Origin: Halolactibacillus alkaliphilus
GTDB lineage: Bacteria; Bacillota; Bacilli; Bacillales; Amphibacillaceae
Length of the DNA stretch: 64,000 nucleotides
NCBI RefSeq assembly: GCF_900115465.1
Contig: NZ_FOWN01000014.1
Coordinates: 1 to 64,000, forward strand
Reading direction: 5' to 3'
A program made the translations under genes and the position numbers. Below are positions 29,791 to 38,797 of the stretch, one piece after another (the first letter of the stretch is position 1; each line of letters starts with the position of its first letter). The notes beneath the pieces were generated by a model. It ran no database searches, was not told where the DNA came from, and worked only from the letters and a program-made list of their open reading frames with translations.

Positions 29791-30564
29791 GTAATCAAAA
29801 CCAAAATATTCTTCTAACGTCAGTTCACGTTCATACAGTTCCGTTGCGACTTCTTGTCCAACATAACGCAGGTGCCAAGGTTCATAATTATACCCAGTAA
29901 TTTCTTCTTTTCCTTCTGGGTAGCGAATAATGTATCCGAACCGGTGTGCATGAGTTGCGACAAACATCCCTGCTTCTGTCTCACCAAACCGTTGGCTTAA
30001 CAAAACCTCATCGTTTCCTTCTACCGAGACGTCCATAGCCAATCCCGTTTGGTGCTCACTCGTACCCGGCTTTGCAGAAAACTGATCCGCATGCGTTTGA
30101 CCTTTACTTGCGACATTACTCGCATAAATGGCAGCTTGCCTTTCATGTGAACGATAGCCTGAAACGGCTACTAACCTTATCCCTTCTTCACTTGCCGCTT
30201 CAAACAACAGCTCCAGTGCCTCTGATGCTTCTTTTCTTAATAAGCGCCGATTATCCCCTTCAGGCGAATAATGCCAGACATTAGGTTCAGTCAAGTCCTC
30301 AGGTTCATAACCGTCTGGTAATTGTCTATATTTATTCACATAGACGAGTATGTCGTTTTCATTGCTAACAATATAAAGGCCCGTTTCCGGGTCTTTTCCT
30401 TGTGTAAAATAATCGGGTTCCACACGCTTTATTTCTAACGGTTTTTTTTCTAAAAAAACCAAACCTAACTTTCCTTGCGCCCCCCGGGCACTCAACACCT
30501 CTTGGCTAATACAGCCTACCAAGACAGTGACTAACAGCAGAAACAACACGGTTTTTTTCATCAT
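29773..30564 (-). CDS. VanY-family D-Ala-D-Ala carboxypeptidase, lipoprotein
   Basis: Zinc metallopeptidase (M15B) that trims the terminal D-Ala of wall peptides. 263 residues: signal peptide with lipobox LVGC near residue 17, so it is anchored outside the membrane. The VanY domain (about 115-250) carries SGYRSHERQ, the zinc motif SEHQTGLAMD and EPWHLRYVG. GAGGTG precedes two adjacent ATGs; the first (30564) is used. No van regulatory genes adjoin, so ordinary wall remodelling is more likely than vancomycin resistance. Confidence 0.93.
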   Translation of the reverse strand: MMKKTVLFLLLVTVLVGCISQEVLSARGAQGKLGLVFLEKKPLEIKRVEPDYFTQGKDPETGLYIVSNENDILVYVNKYRQLPDGYEPEDLTEPNVWHYSPEGDNRRLLRKEASEALELLFEAASEEGIRLVAVSGYRSHERQAAIYASNVASKGQTHADQFSAKPGTSEHQTGLAMDVSVEGNDEVLLSQRFGETEAGMFVATHAHRFGYIIRYPEGKEEITGYNYEPWHLRYVGQEVATELYERELTLEEYFGFDYPGNER

Positions 30565-30630
30565 ATCACACCTCACAGTCGTCGACCTAGTTTAACATAT
30601 AGAGAGGATGTTTGTCTCTAGTGAAAAACT

Positions 30631-30663
30631 CATACAAAAAGGCCGTCGATTGAATACGGCCTT
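30631..30663 (-). terminator. Terminator of the IDEAL-domain gene
   Basis: AAAGGCCGT / ACGGCCTTT (30655-30663 and 30638-30646) followed on the minus strand by TTTTTGTATG. Confidence 0.85.
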
Positions 30664-30698
30664 TGGGTTAATTATCTTCATTATACATATTTTTTAAG

Positions 30699-30941
30699 TC
30701 AATCAAGGAAATAATGCCGATATTTGGCAGACAGTTGTTGAAAAGCGTGTTCATCACCACTAGTAATGGCTTGATCTATCGCCTGATCAATCGTTTGTTT
30801 ATTATGATGAAAAATTAAATCATCTAATAATAACGTCGCCATTAACCCATCTTCAAATGAGTAATCACGCTTTGCGATAATGTATTTTGCATACCCCTGA
30901 TTGTAACGACGTAACGTAAAACAGACTTTTTGCTTTTTCAT
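30699..30941 (-). CDS. IDEAL-domain small protein
   Basis: 80 residues. The C-terminal half reads IDQAIDQAITSGDEHAFQQLSAKY, the IDEAL-domain pattern found in small Bacillus proteins and at the end of YpiB. The first half is basic (KKQKVCFTLRRYNQGYAKYIIAKRD). No function is established. The ATG at 30941 has AAGGAG nine bases upstream; a TTG nine bases earlier is too close to it. Confidence 0.75.
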   Translation of the reverse strand: MKKQKVCFTLRRYNQGYAKYIIAKRDYSFEDGLMATLLLDDLIFHHNKQTIDQAIDQAITSGDEHAFQQLSAKYRHYFLD

Positions 30942-30950
30942 CAATGTCAA

Positions 30951-31264
30951 CTCCTTTATGCCCTTGATCAGACAGTTATATTTTAATTATATATACCCCT
31001 TCTAACTAACTTTAAACACAAACGTTTGAACTAGCTAACAGCCAAGCTTTTGTTTTATATTTTCATCTTATGCAACAAGCATTAAATTGTTGCCTCAGTC
31101 AACTTTTTAAGCCACGCTAAATGAAGTGGCGATCAGCCCCAACTGTTTGTCTAGACCCACATAGGTTGGGCATGCTATTGTAAATAGACATGCGTTAGCT
31201 AAAAAAAAACGCTAAAAATACAGAAGGCGCTATAACGGCTTCACAGAACGAAAGTAGGTAAAAC
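30951..31264 (+). other. Intergenic leader rich in hairpins before the cation efflux gene
   Basis: No gene. On the plus strand, 31070-31260 can fold into several successive stems: CAACAA/TTGTTG (31073-31092), GCCAC/GTGGC (31112-31130), GCCCCAAC/GGTTGGGC (31136-31172) and GCATG/CATGC (31171-31194). The neighbouring gene exports a divalent cation, so a metal-sensing leader is possible. It does not match yybP-ykoY or NiCo riboswitch signatures I know. Confidence 0.4.
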
Positions 31265-32128
31265 ATGGATGCATTTAAAAAAGGGAGCCGAGGTGCCCTC
31301 GTCTCCATCATTGTCTATTTTATTATTAGTATAACAAAACTCGTCGTGAGCTATGTCGCTGACTCTCAAGCACTTCGTGCCGATGGGTTAAATAACGCGA
31401 CAGATGTCATCAGCTCAGTCATTATCTTTATTGGCTTACGTATTGCGGTGAAACCGGCTGATCATAATCATCGCTATGGACATGCGCGGGCAGAGATGAT
31501 TGCCAGCCTTGTCGCATCCTTTATCATGCTAACGGTTAGTATTCAAGTATTAACCCAATCAATTACAAATCTTATCAATCGCAATTACCCAGAACCGGGT
31601 TGGTTGGCTTTTTGGGTAGCTTCAATAAGTGGTTTTATTTTATTTATTGTCTACCGTTATAACTATAATCTTAGCCAATCTGTTAAAAGTCACGCATTAA
31701 AAGCGGCCAGCCTTGACAACCGAGCCGATAGTTTGATCAGTTTTGCAGCTGCGATTGGTATTATCGGTACGCGCTTTGGATTGTTTTGGCTTGATCCTGT
31801 CCTCAGTCTTTTTGTTGGTCTTCTTATTGCTAAAACAGCTTATGACACATTTATTCAAGCAAGTCACACGTTATCAGATGGCTTTGACCCTGAGATGATT
31901 AAAAAAATTAAGCTCCTTGTCTTATTAGACCCTGACGTTTTACACGTCTCTGATATTCGCGGGCGTACTGTTGGAAGTCATATTATGATTGATATGATTA
32001 TTTATGTAGACCCTGACCTAACGATTAAATCAGGTCACGATATAACCGATCGGATTGAAGCACAACTTACCGATCAATTAGCCATAGAGTATACAACCAT
32101 TCACGTTGAACCTTACAGCAACAAATAA
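31265..32128 (+). CDS. Cation diffusion facilitator transporter, Mn-type
   Basis: Membrane antiporter that exports a divalent metal in exchange for protons. 287 residues with six predicted helices in the first ~205 and a cytosolic ferredoxin-like metal-binding domain after. The helix II site is RADGLNNATD, where the Asn/Asp pattern resembles the manganese exporters MneP/MneS and MntE and not zinc exporters, which have HxxxD. HRYGHARAE is the conserved loop after helix II. Its stop overlaps the azlD end by 16 bases on the opposite strand. Mn2+ specificity is inferred. Confidence 0.88.
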   Translation: MDAFKKGSRGALVSIIVYFIISITKLVVSYVADSQALRADGLNNATDVISSVIIFIGLRIAVKPADHNHRYGHARAEMIASLVASFIMLTVSIQVLTQSITNLINRNYPEPGWLAFWVASISGFILFIVYRYNYNLSQSVKSHALKAASLDNRADSLISFAAAIGIIGTRFGLFWLDPVLSLFVGLLIAKTAYDTFIQASHTLSDGFDPEMIKKIKLLVLLDPDVLHVSDIRGRTVGSHIMIDMIIYVDPDLTIKSGHDITDRIEAQLTDQLAIEYTTIHVEPYSNK

Positions 32129-32403
32129 ACAACAGTAATACTAATGAGAACGACAAAGACGAGTGGCACACGAAACAAGGTCAGGATAAAAGCGGTCCCA
32201 CCACCTATGATACTGACAACAGGTTGATCAGGGATAGCCTGAATAATTCCCGGAAAGATTAATGCTCCTAAGGTCGCATAAGGAATGAGATTTAAAAACT
32301 CACCGACAAGTGGCGGGACATAAAGTTTATCAACAATGACAGGCGGAAGAATACGCGGCACGATCGTCACAAACCATAAAGAAATGAGTAATAATACTGG
32401 CAC
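32113..32403 (-). CDS. azlD: Branched-chain amino acid export subunit AzlD
   Basis: 96-residue partner of AzlC with three or four hydrophobic segments. It begins with GTG immediately after the azlC stop; GGAGGTG lies inside azlC's last codons. Together AzlCD export branched-chain amino acids or analogues such as azaleucine. Its 3' end runs 16 bases into the CDF gene on the other strand, so no terminator separates them. Confidence 0.9.
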   Translation of the reverse strand: MPVLLLISLWFVTIVPRILPPVIVDKLYVPPLVGEFLNLIPYATLGALIFPGIIQAIPDQPVVSIIGGGTAFILTLFRVPLVFVVLISITVVYLLL

Positions 32404-33090
32404 CTAGAGCACCTCCTTCTTTCGAATAATAACACCTACACCGCTAGCAAGAAGTGTAGCTAAGACAATCCGCATGCCTTCAGATAACAAAGGAACAAAT
32501 AGATAATTAAGGAGCATCGCCAGTATCGCAACGACGCCGTAACGCCACTCCTTCTTTACCGGCGGCACTAAAAGTGCAATAAACATGGCATATAAACTGA
32601 TGCCAAAACTTTGACCAAGCGCCTCCGGTATAAATGACCCAATCACTCCACCTAAAAATGAGCCGATGACCCAGGCAAAATAGCCGGCGAGATGGAGCGT
32701 CACATAAAAACTTGCAGGGGTATGCTTGGCTTTATTTAAAGTACTTAAAATCGCAAAGGATTCGTCGGTAGTAAACGCACCAAAGCTCATCTTTTCTAAT
32801 AACGTATAGTGACGCATCCGATGACTCATCGATAATGACATAACGAAATGACGAAAATTAAGCACAAACGTCGCTAATACAAGCTCAATAAAAACAGCTT
32901 GCACAAGTAGCATGTTTAAAATCATAAATTGACTCGCTCCACCAAAGACAAGCGCACTCATCGCTGTTAATTCCACTAGGCTGAGGCCTGCTTGGTTAGC
33001 GAGTACCCCGTAAGCGAGCGCAATCGGTAAATAGCCAATCATAATGGGTGTGGCGGTAATTAAAGCTTCTTTCACTGGGTGTGTCTTCAT
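32404..33090 (-). CDS. azlC: Branched-chain amino acid exporter AzlC
   Basis: 228-residue membrane protein of the AzlC family, with the N-terminal PIMIGYLPIALAYGVLA, the motif FGGASQFM and the loop FTTDESFA. AAGGGGG precedes the ATG. The pair azlCD is a compact two-gene unit. The direction of transport is by analogy with Bacillus subtilis AzlCD and Corynebacterium BrnFE. Confidence 0.92.
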   Translation of the reverse strand: MKTHPVKEALITATPIMIGYLPIALAYGVLANQAGLSLVELTAMSALVFGGASQFMILNMLLVQAVFIELVLATFVLNFRHFVMSLSMSHRMRHYTLLEKMSFGAFTTDESFAILSTLNKAKHTPASFYVTLHLAGYFAWVIGSFLGGVIGSFIPEALGQSFGISLYAMFIALLVPPVKKEWRYGVVAILAMLLNYLFVPLLSEGMRIVLATLLASGVGVIIRKKEVL

Positions 33091-33164
33091 ATTTTCCCCC
33101 TTTAGAATAGGCTATGTATTGTTTTTCACCTATCTCTTTTATCTATTTTCTCTTCTTCATCCTA

Positions 33165-33200
33165 TAAAAAAACAGCTAGCCATATTGGCTAGCCTTTTTC
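33165..33200. terminator. Terminator between azlC and map
   Basis: GCTAGCCA TAT TGGCTAGC (33175-33193) has T-runs on both flanks; on the minus strand it ends map. Confidence 0.85.
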
Positions 33201-33214
33201 TTTCATAACATCCA

Positions 33215-33973
33215 TTACTCGACATCGTCTTGTTCTGTTAAAATTAACGGGCCGTCTTTTGTGATAATAATGGTATGTTCATATTGTGCTGAACGCGAAC
33301 CATCAATTGTACGTGCCGTCCAACCGTTATCGTCCATTTGACTCTGCCATTTGCCTTCATTTAACATCGGTTCAATCGTGATTGCCATACCATCTTTTAA
33401 ACGCGCACCCTTATTTGGCAGACCGTAGTGCGGAATGTGTGGCTGTTCATGAATCGTCGGACCAATGCCGTGTCCGGTAAAATCACGTACAACACTGTAG
33501 CCTTCTTTTTCGGCATACGTTTGAATGGCATGACCAATGTCACCAACACGGTTACCTACTTGCGCTTGTTCAATACCTAGGTAGAGTGATTTTTTTGTTA
33601 CATCAAGTAATTTCTGCGTTTTTTCGTCCGCTTCACCAATGACATAAGTCCATGCCGAATCGGCTAAACCACCTTTATATTTAACGACCATATCAATTGT
33701 CACGATATCACCTTGTTTTAATGCCTCATCTCGAGGAAAGCCATGACAAATTTCATCGTTAATCGATGCACACGTCGCATACTCATAACCTTGATATCCT
33801 TTTTGCTCGGCAGTCGCCCCGTGTTCAGCTAAGTACTTTTCAACAAAGCGATCGACTTCTATAGTTGTGATACCTGGTTTCATCATTTTGGCAATTTCTT
33901 TATGCAACTTAGCAAGTAATCTCCCTGCTTCAGCCATCATTTCTATTTCTCGTTTACTTTTTCGTTCAATCAT
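33215..33973 (-). CDS. map: Methionine aminopeptidase, type I
   Basis: Removes the initiator Met from nascent proteins. 252 residues from the ATG at 33973 (AAGGGG upstream); the longer frame has a 25-residue extension without similarity. Metal ligands: the first Asp in DMVVKYKGGLADSAW, the next Asp in the same segment, His in GHGIGPTIHE and Glu in TIEPML and YEHTI. This is a stand-alone map, away from the usual adk-map-infA ribosomal cluster, so it may be the second copy found in many Bacilli. It lacks the N-terminal SEC-C-type extension seen in some second copies. Confidence 0.95.
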   Translation of the reverse strand: MIERKSKREIEMMAEAGRLLAKLHKEIAKMMKPGITTIEVDRFVEKYLAEHGATAEQKGYQGYEYATCASINDEICHGFPRDEALKQGDIVTIDMVVKYKGGLADSAWTYVIGEADEKTQKLLDVTKKSLYLGIEQAQVGNRVGDIGHAIQTYAEKEGYSVVRDFTGHGIGPTIHEQPHIPHYGLPNKGARLKDGMAITIEPMLNEGKWQSQMDDNGWTARTIDGSRSAQYEHTIIITKDGPLILTEQDDVE

Positions 33974-34049
33974 TTGCTTCTTCCCCTTTCTTCCTCTCAT
34001 ACTATAACATATTTCGTTTATAAATGGGGAGCGAAAAAGGTGGAACACC

Positions 34050-34086
34050 TAAAAAGAAGGACCCACGCAGCTAAACGTAGGCCTTA
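34050..34086 (-). terminator. Possible terminator of the GH127-type gene
   Basis: CCTACG and CGTGGG pair around TTTAGCTG on the minus strand, followed by TCCTTCTTTTTAGG. A short stem with one wobble pair. Confidence 0.45.
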
Positions 34087-34114
34087 TAGGTATGAACACA
34101 TGAATAACAAGCGT

Positions 34115-36388
34115 TTACTCTGCTTCCCTTTTTAATAGACGCACACCATAAATCCCACCAGCGACCGTCTGCTTACGTGATTGGAATGTCACTTCTAGAT
34201 GCTGTTTTCCTTTCGTTAACTGCTCAGGCAGAACATAATCACGCTCAACTAACTCACCTGGTGCTTCTGACTGTAAATGAACGGTTTGTATCGAGATACC
34301 ATCAACTAAAATATCAAATAATCGCGGATACATGACGTCATTGATATAGACATTATCATCCCCACCAAAATACGTGACCCGAAGCAATAGTGGGGTTGCT
34401 GCTGTTTTTAATCGATAACTAAAATACCCATGGTCATAAGCATCTCGCCAGTGTCGGTCGACACTGGGCACGTAACCCATGCGTGAATGAACTTCCACCA
34501 AATGATGATCTGTTTCGGGTTGTTGCTCACCTGGTGTGACATAATCAACAGTCTTTAAAAGCAATAACTGCTTTAATTCTTCAGCTTCTCTAGTGTATGT
34601 GCGCGCCGCTTCTTCTGAAAGGACGTCAACATAAAGGGCGTAACGTTCATGATGAATCATAAAGAACGGTTTAAATGTATAACACTCACCCGTCTCACCA
34701 ACAACAGGTAACGAACGAAAGGTCAGCGTCTCCTCATCCATGCACGTCAAGATGTCTATTAATGGTTCATCTGTAATTAATGGCGGGACATGAATAAGCG
34801 GGTGATGATTGTAAATCTGATGATCTCCCACGATATCTGTCTCGGGATACTGCTCTTTACCTAAAGCTGCGGCCAATACGAGCGGCCCATACATGAACGC
34901 CACTTTTTCTTTGGCATCTTTATTATGATAAATATGCAAAGATTGTGGCAAACGCCACGTTAACTCATCACCTTCATACCAAGTGCGTTTGATTGTTATA
35001 TAGCCCGCTTCAATCGACGATGAAACGACTTGATTATTTACAGCCACAGTCATCGGTTCACTAATCCACGCGGGCTGTCTTACTTTAACAGTTAACTTGA
35101 TACCATTGCCACTTGAGACAGAGAGTCGCACTGTCTCATCAAAGGGAAAGGCCGTCGTTTGTTGAAATTGAATGGCCGCTTCTTCTAGCGTCACGCGGGC
35201 ACTAATAAATAAGTTCACGTATAACGTATCATCAATCTGTTTAAAAATATCTGTCCAATATCTCGCTGGATTTTCCATACCAGTGCCGGTACAACACCAA
35301 AAACTATCTTCTTTATCACAATAGACTTTAAAGTGTCCCGGTTCTGTCGCCACAAAATATGTTTTCCCTCCTGAAATAGGATCTTGCGAAGCTAAAATAT
35401 GATTATAAAGGGCCCGCTCATAATCGTCATAATATTGTGACTGCTGGTCCCATTCAAATATCATCGCACTCAACTTCATCATATTATACGTATTACACGT
35501 TTCTGTTGTGAGAATCCCTAAAGGCTCTGTACCTGAAGGGCCAAAGTGTTCACCGATACTGTTTCCACCAATAACATAACTTCGATGATCCATCACCTCC
35601 CGGTAAAAAAACATCACACTTTTTTTATAGCGCTCTTTCTTTGTTATTTGATACAATTTTGCCGTACCGATCAGTTTCGGTATTTGTGTATTCGCATGCT
35701 TCCCAGCTAAATCATCGATGCCTTTACTTAGCGGTTCTAGAATAATTTGATGTTGAAACCGTTCGGCGAGTTCAAGAAAACGGACTTCGTTTGTTAGTAA
35801 ATACATATCCGCAAAAACCTCATTCATACCCCCAAATTCACATATTAACATACGCTGAAAAGAGGCATCTGATAATTTTTTCAACCCACGCTCAGCCCAA
35901 TTAGCTAAACGGTAGACCACTTTTTTCGCAAGCATTAAACCAGTAAAATGATAGACATCAATTAAGCCTTGATAGATTTTATGTATGCTGTACCAAGGCA
36001 CCCACGACCCACCTAGTGAAAAAGGCGCCACCCTAAACTCGCCTGTAAACACCTCATCAAAACAGTCCCGTTTAAAGCCACTCACATAACCATCTTCTGA
36101 CTGTGCCTGTAAGTCACTAAGTTCCATGATGGCGTAATCAATGCGCTCTTTTAACACAGGATGTTTTGTCGTTTTATACATAATACTTGCCGCGGATAAA
36201 TAATGACCAAGTGAATGACCAGCAATCTCCATCGACTCCCATCCACCGTAACGTGGCTTTTTCGGTTTAAGTCCCGCCGCTATATAACATGGTGCGATTA
36301 ATCGATCAATATCTAAATCAAGTAAAAATGTTAAGCCAGTGGCTTCCGACTTTTTAAATATCCCCTCAGTTAATGTTACGTCTAACAT
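34115..36388 (-). CDS. Glycoside hydrolase, GH127/GH146-like (DUF1680), probable beta-L-arabinofuranosidase
   Basis: 757-residue enzyme without signal peptide, so it acts on imported oligosaccharides. The central (alpha/alpha)6 barrel carries HSLGHYLSA, and the zinc/catalytic set of GH127: Glu296 and Cys298 in TETCNTYN and Cys365-Cys366 in FWCCTGTG. A C-terminal beta-rich region (about 510-757) has YVPSVDRHWRDAYDHGYFSY. The family removes beta-L-arabinofuranose from hydroxyproline-rich or pectic glycans; the exact substrate here is unknown. GAGAGG nine bases upstream favours the ATG at 36388 over the one at 36397. It is transcribed divergently from an AraC-type regulator. Confidence 0.85.
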   Translation of the reverse strand: MLDVTLTEGIFKKSEATGLTFLLDLDIDRLIAPCYIAAGLKPKKPRYGGWESMEIAGHSLGHYLSAASIMYKTTKHPVLKERIDYAIMELSDLQAQSEDGYVSGFKRDCFDEVFTGEFRVAPFSLGGSWVPWYSIHKIYQGLIDVYHFTGLMLAKKVVYRLANWAERGLKKLSDASFQRMLICEFGGMNEVFADMYLLTNEVRFLELAERFQHQIILEPLSKGIDDLAGKHANTQIPKLIGTAKLYQITKKERYKKSVMFFYREVMDHRSYVIGGNSIGEHFGPSGTEPLGILTTETCNTYNMMKLSAMIFEWDQQSQYYDDYERALYNHILASQDPISGGKTYFVATEPGHFKVYCDKEDSFWCCTGTGMENPARYWTDIFKQIDDTLYVNLFISARVTLEEAAIQFQQTTAFPFDETVRLSVSSGNGIKLTVKVRQPAWISEPMTVAVNNQVVSSSIEAGYITIKRTWYEGDELTWRLPQSLHIYHNKDAKEKVAFMYGPLVLAAALGKEQYPETDIVGDHQIYNHHPLIHVPPLITDEPLIDILTCMDEETLTFRSLPVVGETGECYTFKPFFMIHHERYALYVDVLSEEAARTYTREAEELKQLLLLKTVDYVTPGEQQPETDHHLVEVHSRMGYVPSVDRHWRDAYDHGYFSYRLKTAATPLLLRVTYFGGDDNVYINDVMYPRLFDILVDGISIQTVHLQSEAPGELVERDYVLPEQLTKGKQHLEVTFQSRKQTVAGGIYGVRLLKREAE

Positions 36389-36548
36389 CTCCGTCATCCT
36401 CTCTAGCTACATGATTTACGTGGCTTTTTTTAAAGCCCACGCGTTCATTATCGCTATCTTTTAGCCGTGTTTCCATGCCCTTCGTTTAGATAAACCTATC
36501 TTTTTTTCAGTTAGTTTTGTTATACTATTAAGCGAAAGGGTGATCCGA

Positions 36549-37379
36549 ATGACAGAAGTAATATTGAACGTCGATCAACTACCACTTATTAATGAAGCAG
36601 GATATTTAACGATTGAAGACGATCACTTTACCCATCTATCACGTATTCTACAAGATATACATGTCTTTATTTTCGTTGAATCTGGGAGCATCCAGGTGAC
36701 AGAAGCTGACATAGATTATTATTTAACAGCGGGTGATTATCTGTTTTTACATGCGGGTGTCCACCATTACGGCAAAGTGCCTTTTTCTTCTGGGACAAGA
36801 TGGTACTACGTACACTTTTTCCAGCACGACACGTTACATCACGACACCTTTAGACCAGAACGGGCCGCATTTATGACACCAAAGACGTATTACCATAAAC
36901 AACTGCGTTTAAATAAACAGGGGCATATTCACCAGCAAGGGCCATTCATTGATCGATTCAAACAGTTGCTTTACGCCAAGCGTGAAGGGAGTGTACGACA
37001 ATCGATCGAAGCGTATCACTTGTTTTTTGACTTAGTGAGAATGAATCAACACGTAAATGCTCCCCACCAAACGATTGCTGAGGCGGTCTTTGATCTAATC
37101 GAACTTCACAAAGGTCATGTGACAAGTAAAGACATTGCTTCTAGTCTTCATTTAAACTATAGTTACATCTCGACCGTCTTTAAACAAACAACCGGTCAGA
37201 CGATTCAACAAGCCAAAAATACTTATCGCATCGAACAAGCGATTAAATTATTTCAATACGAACAACTTAATGTCACAGAAGTAAGTGAACGCCTCGGCTT
37301 TCCTAACCCGTACTACTTTAGTCGTGTATTTAAACAATACACCGGTTACGCACCTAAGCACTACTTAAAACAACTGTAA
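36549..37379 (+). CDS. AraC-family transcriptional regulator
   Basis: 276 residues: an N-terminal cupin-like sugar-sensing domain (about 20-100, GSIQVTEADIDYYLTAGDYLFL), a linker, and the double HTH of AraC at the C-terminus (about 180-276), with the second helix pair ending NVTEVSERLGFPNPYYFSRVFKQYTGYAPKHYLK. It faces the GH127-type glycosidase gene across 160 bases and is probably its activator, responding to an arabinose-containing sugar. GAAAGGG precedes the ATG at 36549; the GTG three codons earlier is less well placed. Confidence 0.9.
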   Translation: MTEVILNVDQLPLINEAGYLTIEDDHFTHLSRILQDIHVFIFVESGSIQVTEADIDYYLTAGDYLFLHAGVHHYGKVPFSSGTRWYYVHFFQHDTLHHDTFRPERAAFMTPKTYYHKQLRLNKQGHIHQQGPFIDRFKQLLYAKREGSVRQSIEAYHLFFDLVRMNQHVNAPHQTIAEAVFDLIELHKGHVTSKDIASSLHLNYSYISTVFKQTTGQTIQQAKNTYRIEQAIKLFQYEQLNVTEVSERLGFPNPYYFSRVFKQYTGYAPKHYLKQL

Positions 37380-37470
37380 CGCCGCTAGGTAGCCATTCAC
37401 AAGACACTTTAAAGAAGCTGCCACTCTCTATATTAAATCACGGAACAACACGCGCCTTCACTATAAAAAT

Positions 37471-37512
37471 AAAAAGGTAAACGACGAAAAAAACGTCCTT
37501 TACCTTTTTAGC
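37471..37512. terminator. Bidirectional terminator
   Basis: AAAAAGGTAAA.CGACG pairs with CGTC.TTTACCTTTTT across a run of A. It serves the AraC-type gene on one side and the J-like gene on the other. Confidence 0.8.
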
Positions 37513-37543
37513 TACGCATACGTTGATTGATTTCTTGACTACG

Positions 37544-38671
37544 TTAAGTCAATTTCATTAATCTTCTTTTCTCTTCACGTGACAAATGTTCAGTAAACCG
37601 ACTAATCTCACGATCAAAAACGTCTTTATACGCACGATATAAGCGCGGATAGCTTTTTTTAATTCGCATCAAACCAGCGGCGTGAAGGTCTGCTTCTGCT
37701 TCTATTGCCAACTCATAAATATACCCTTGTTCAAATAACTCATCTTCCAACATTTTTTTCCGTTCATGTCCTTTAAAAAGTAGCCGGGTGAGATCCAGGA
37801 CAACGCTCATGTTGATTTTTGAATCTATCATCGCCCGTTCGTAATCTTTTTCTAATTGGGCTAAGGCTTTCATATCCTTTAAACCGTCTCTAAGAGCGGG
37901 TTTGTCAGGAATCATCGCCAATTGTAGTTCTTGTACATAACAGCCATACGTAAACAAACCTAACTGATAATACGTGGTAAACATTTCCGTTAGCTGATCA
38001 TAAAGATGATCAGTAAATTCATCATCAGGTAAAGTAGGCAAAAGTTCTTTTAGTAGCTTGTGTACTTTAAGAATATCCTTTGTTTGATTACGTTGCAAAA
38101 GTAAATCAAAATACCATAACAATACCGGAGCATCATCAGCGGTTGGTGACTTTAGGTGTTTAACATACTCACTTGATATGTCAAACCCACGGTCTTCATC
38201 GTCACTAAAACTATAAACGGCGCTTAAATATTTAAGCAGCTGATGTTTTAAGTGGCGGTCTTGATTTAAAATCAATGTTTCATACCGCTCTATGAAATCA
38301 GTTATCCTTTCTTGTTCAATCGCAAACTTTGACAAATGACTCACACCAAACAACACAGTACTATGATCGATTGGTTCTAACATTAAAGCGGCAGTCATAT
38401 GTGTTTTGCTTGTTACATCATCCTCCCCGAGAAAGCGAAGTCCGTGAAGCATTAAATCTTTCACATTATACTTATATTTTCTGATGCGATCATAAGCCAT
38501 CCGTTTTTCAGCACTGCCTAACACTTGAAAAGCTTCTTCTATTCGCCGATTAGTTTCTAGATCAACTTCTTTTGGGAATTTTTTTACCTGTTCATAATAC
38601 CTATAAATGATTCTTGCTTGAGACGCTTTAGCTGTGGTACCTAGCCTTTTATAATAACTATCTCTTTCCAT
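37544..38671 (-). CDS. Protein with divergent J-domain and helical repeat region, unknown function
   Basis: 375 residues. The first ~65 resemble a DnaJ J-domain: DSYYKRLGTTAKAS at the start, then RRIEEAFQVLGSAEKRMAYDRI. However, the HPD tripeptide needed to stimulate DnaK is replaced: the segment reads RYYEQVKKFPKEV. The rest (about 70-375) is helical and leucine-rich, like a TPR-type solenoid (LLWYFDLLLQRNQTKDILKVHKLLKEL). No membrane segment is seen. It may be an inactive J protein used as an adaptor. I recognise no named family. Confidence 0.7.
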   Translation of the reverse strand: MERDSYYKRLGTTAKASQARIIYRYYEQVKKFPKEVDLETNRRIEEAFQVLGSAEKRMAYDRIRKYKYNVKDLMLHGLRFLGEDDVTSKTHMTAALMLEPIDHSTVLFGVSHLSKFAIEQERITDFIERYETLILNQDRHLKHQLLKYLSAVYSFSDDEDRGFDISSEYVKHLKSPTADDAPVLLWYFDLLLQRNQTKDILKVHKLLKELLPTLPDDEFTDHLYDQLTEMFTTYYQLGLFTYGCYVQELQLAMIPDKPALRDGLKDMKALAQLEKDYERAMIDSKINMSVVLDLTRLLFKGHERKKMLEDELFEQGYIYELAIEAEADLHAAGLMRIKKSYPRLYRAYKDVFDREISRFTEHLSREEKRRLMKLT

Positions 38672-38735
38672 TTATTCGATTTCCTCCCTCATACTATTTT
38701 CTTTTGCCTATGTAACGATACAAACACCTTATAAT

Positions 38736-38778
38736 GACGAGAAGAATCCATTACGTTTTCTAACCGATTCTTCTCGTC
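38736..38778 (-). terminator. Hairpin after the YjcZ-like gene
   Basis: GACGAGAAGAATC and GATTCTTCTCGTC form a perfect 13-base stem. The minus-strand tail (ATTATAAGG) is weak in T, so termination is probable but not certain. Confidence 0.6.
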
Positions 38779-38797
38779 TATCATGCTCCTCTTTCTT

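Noticed and set aside
30951-31264. yybP-ykoY or NiCo riboswitch upstream of the cation efflux gene
   Set aside because: The conserved cores of both classes are not found; the hairpins are reported only as an unassigned leader.
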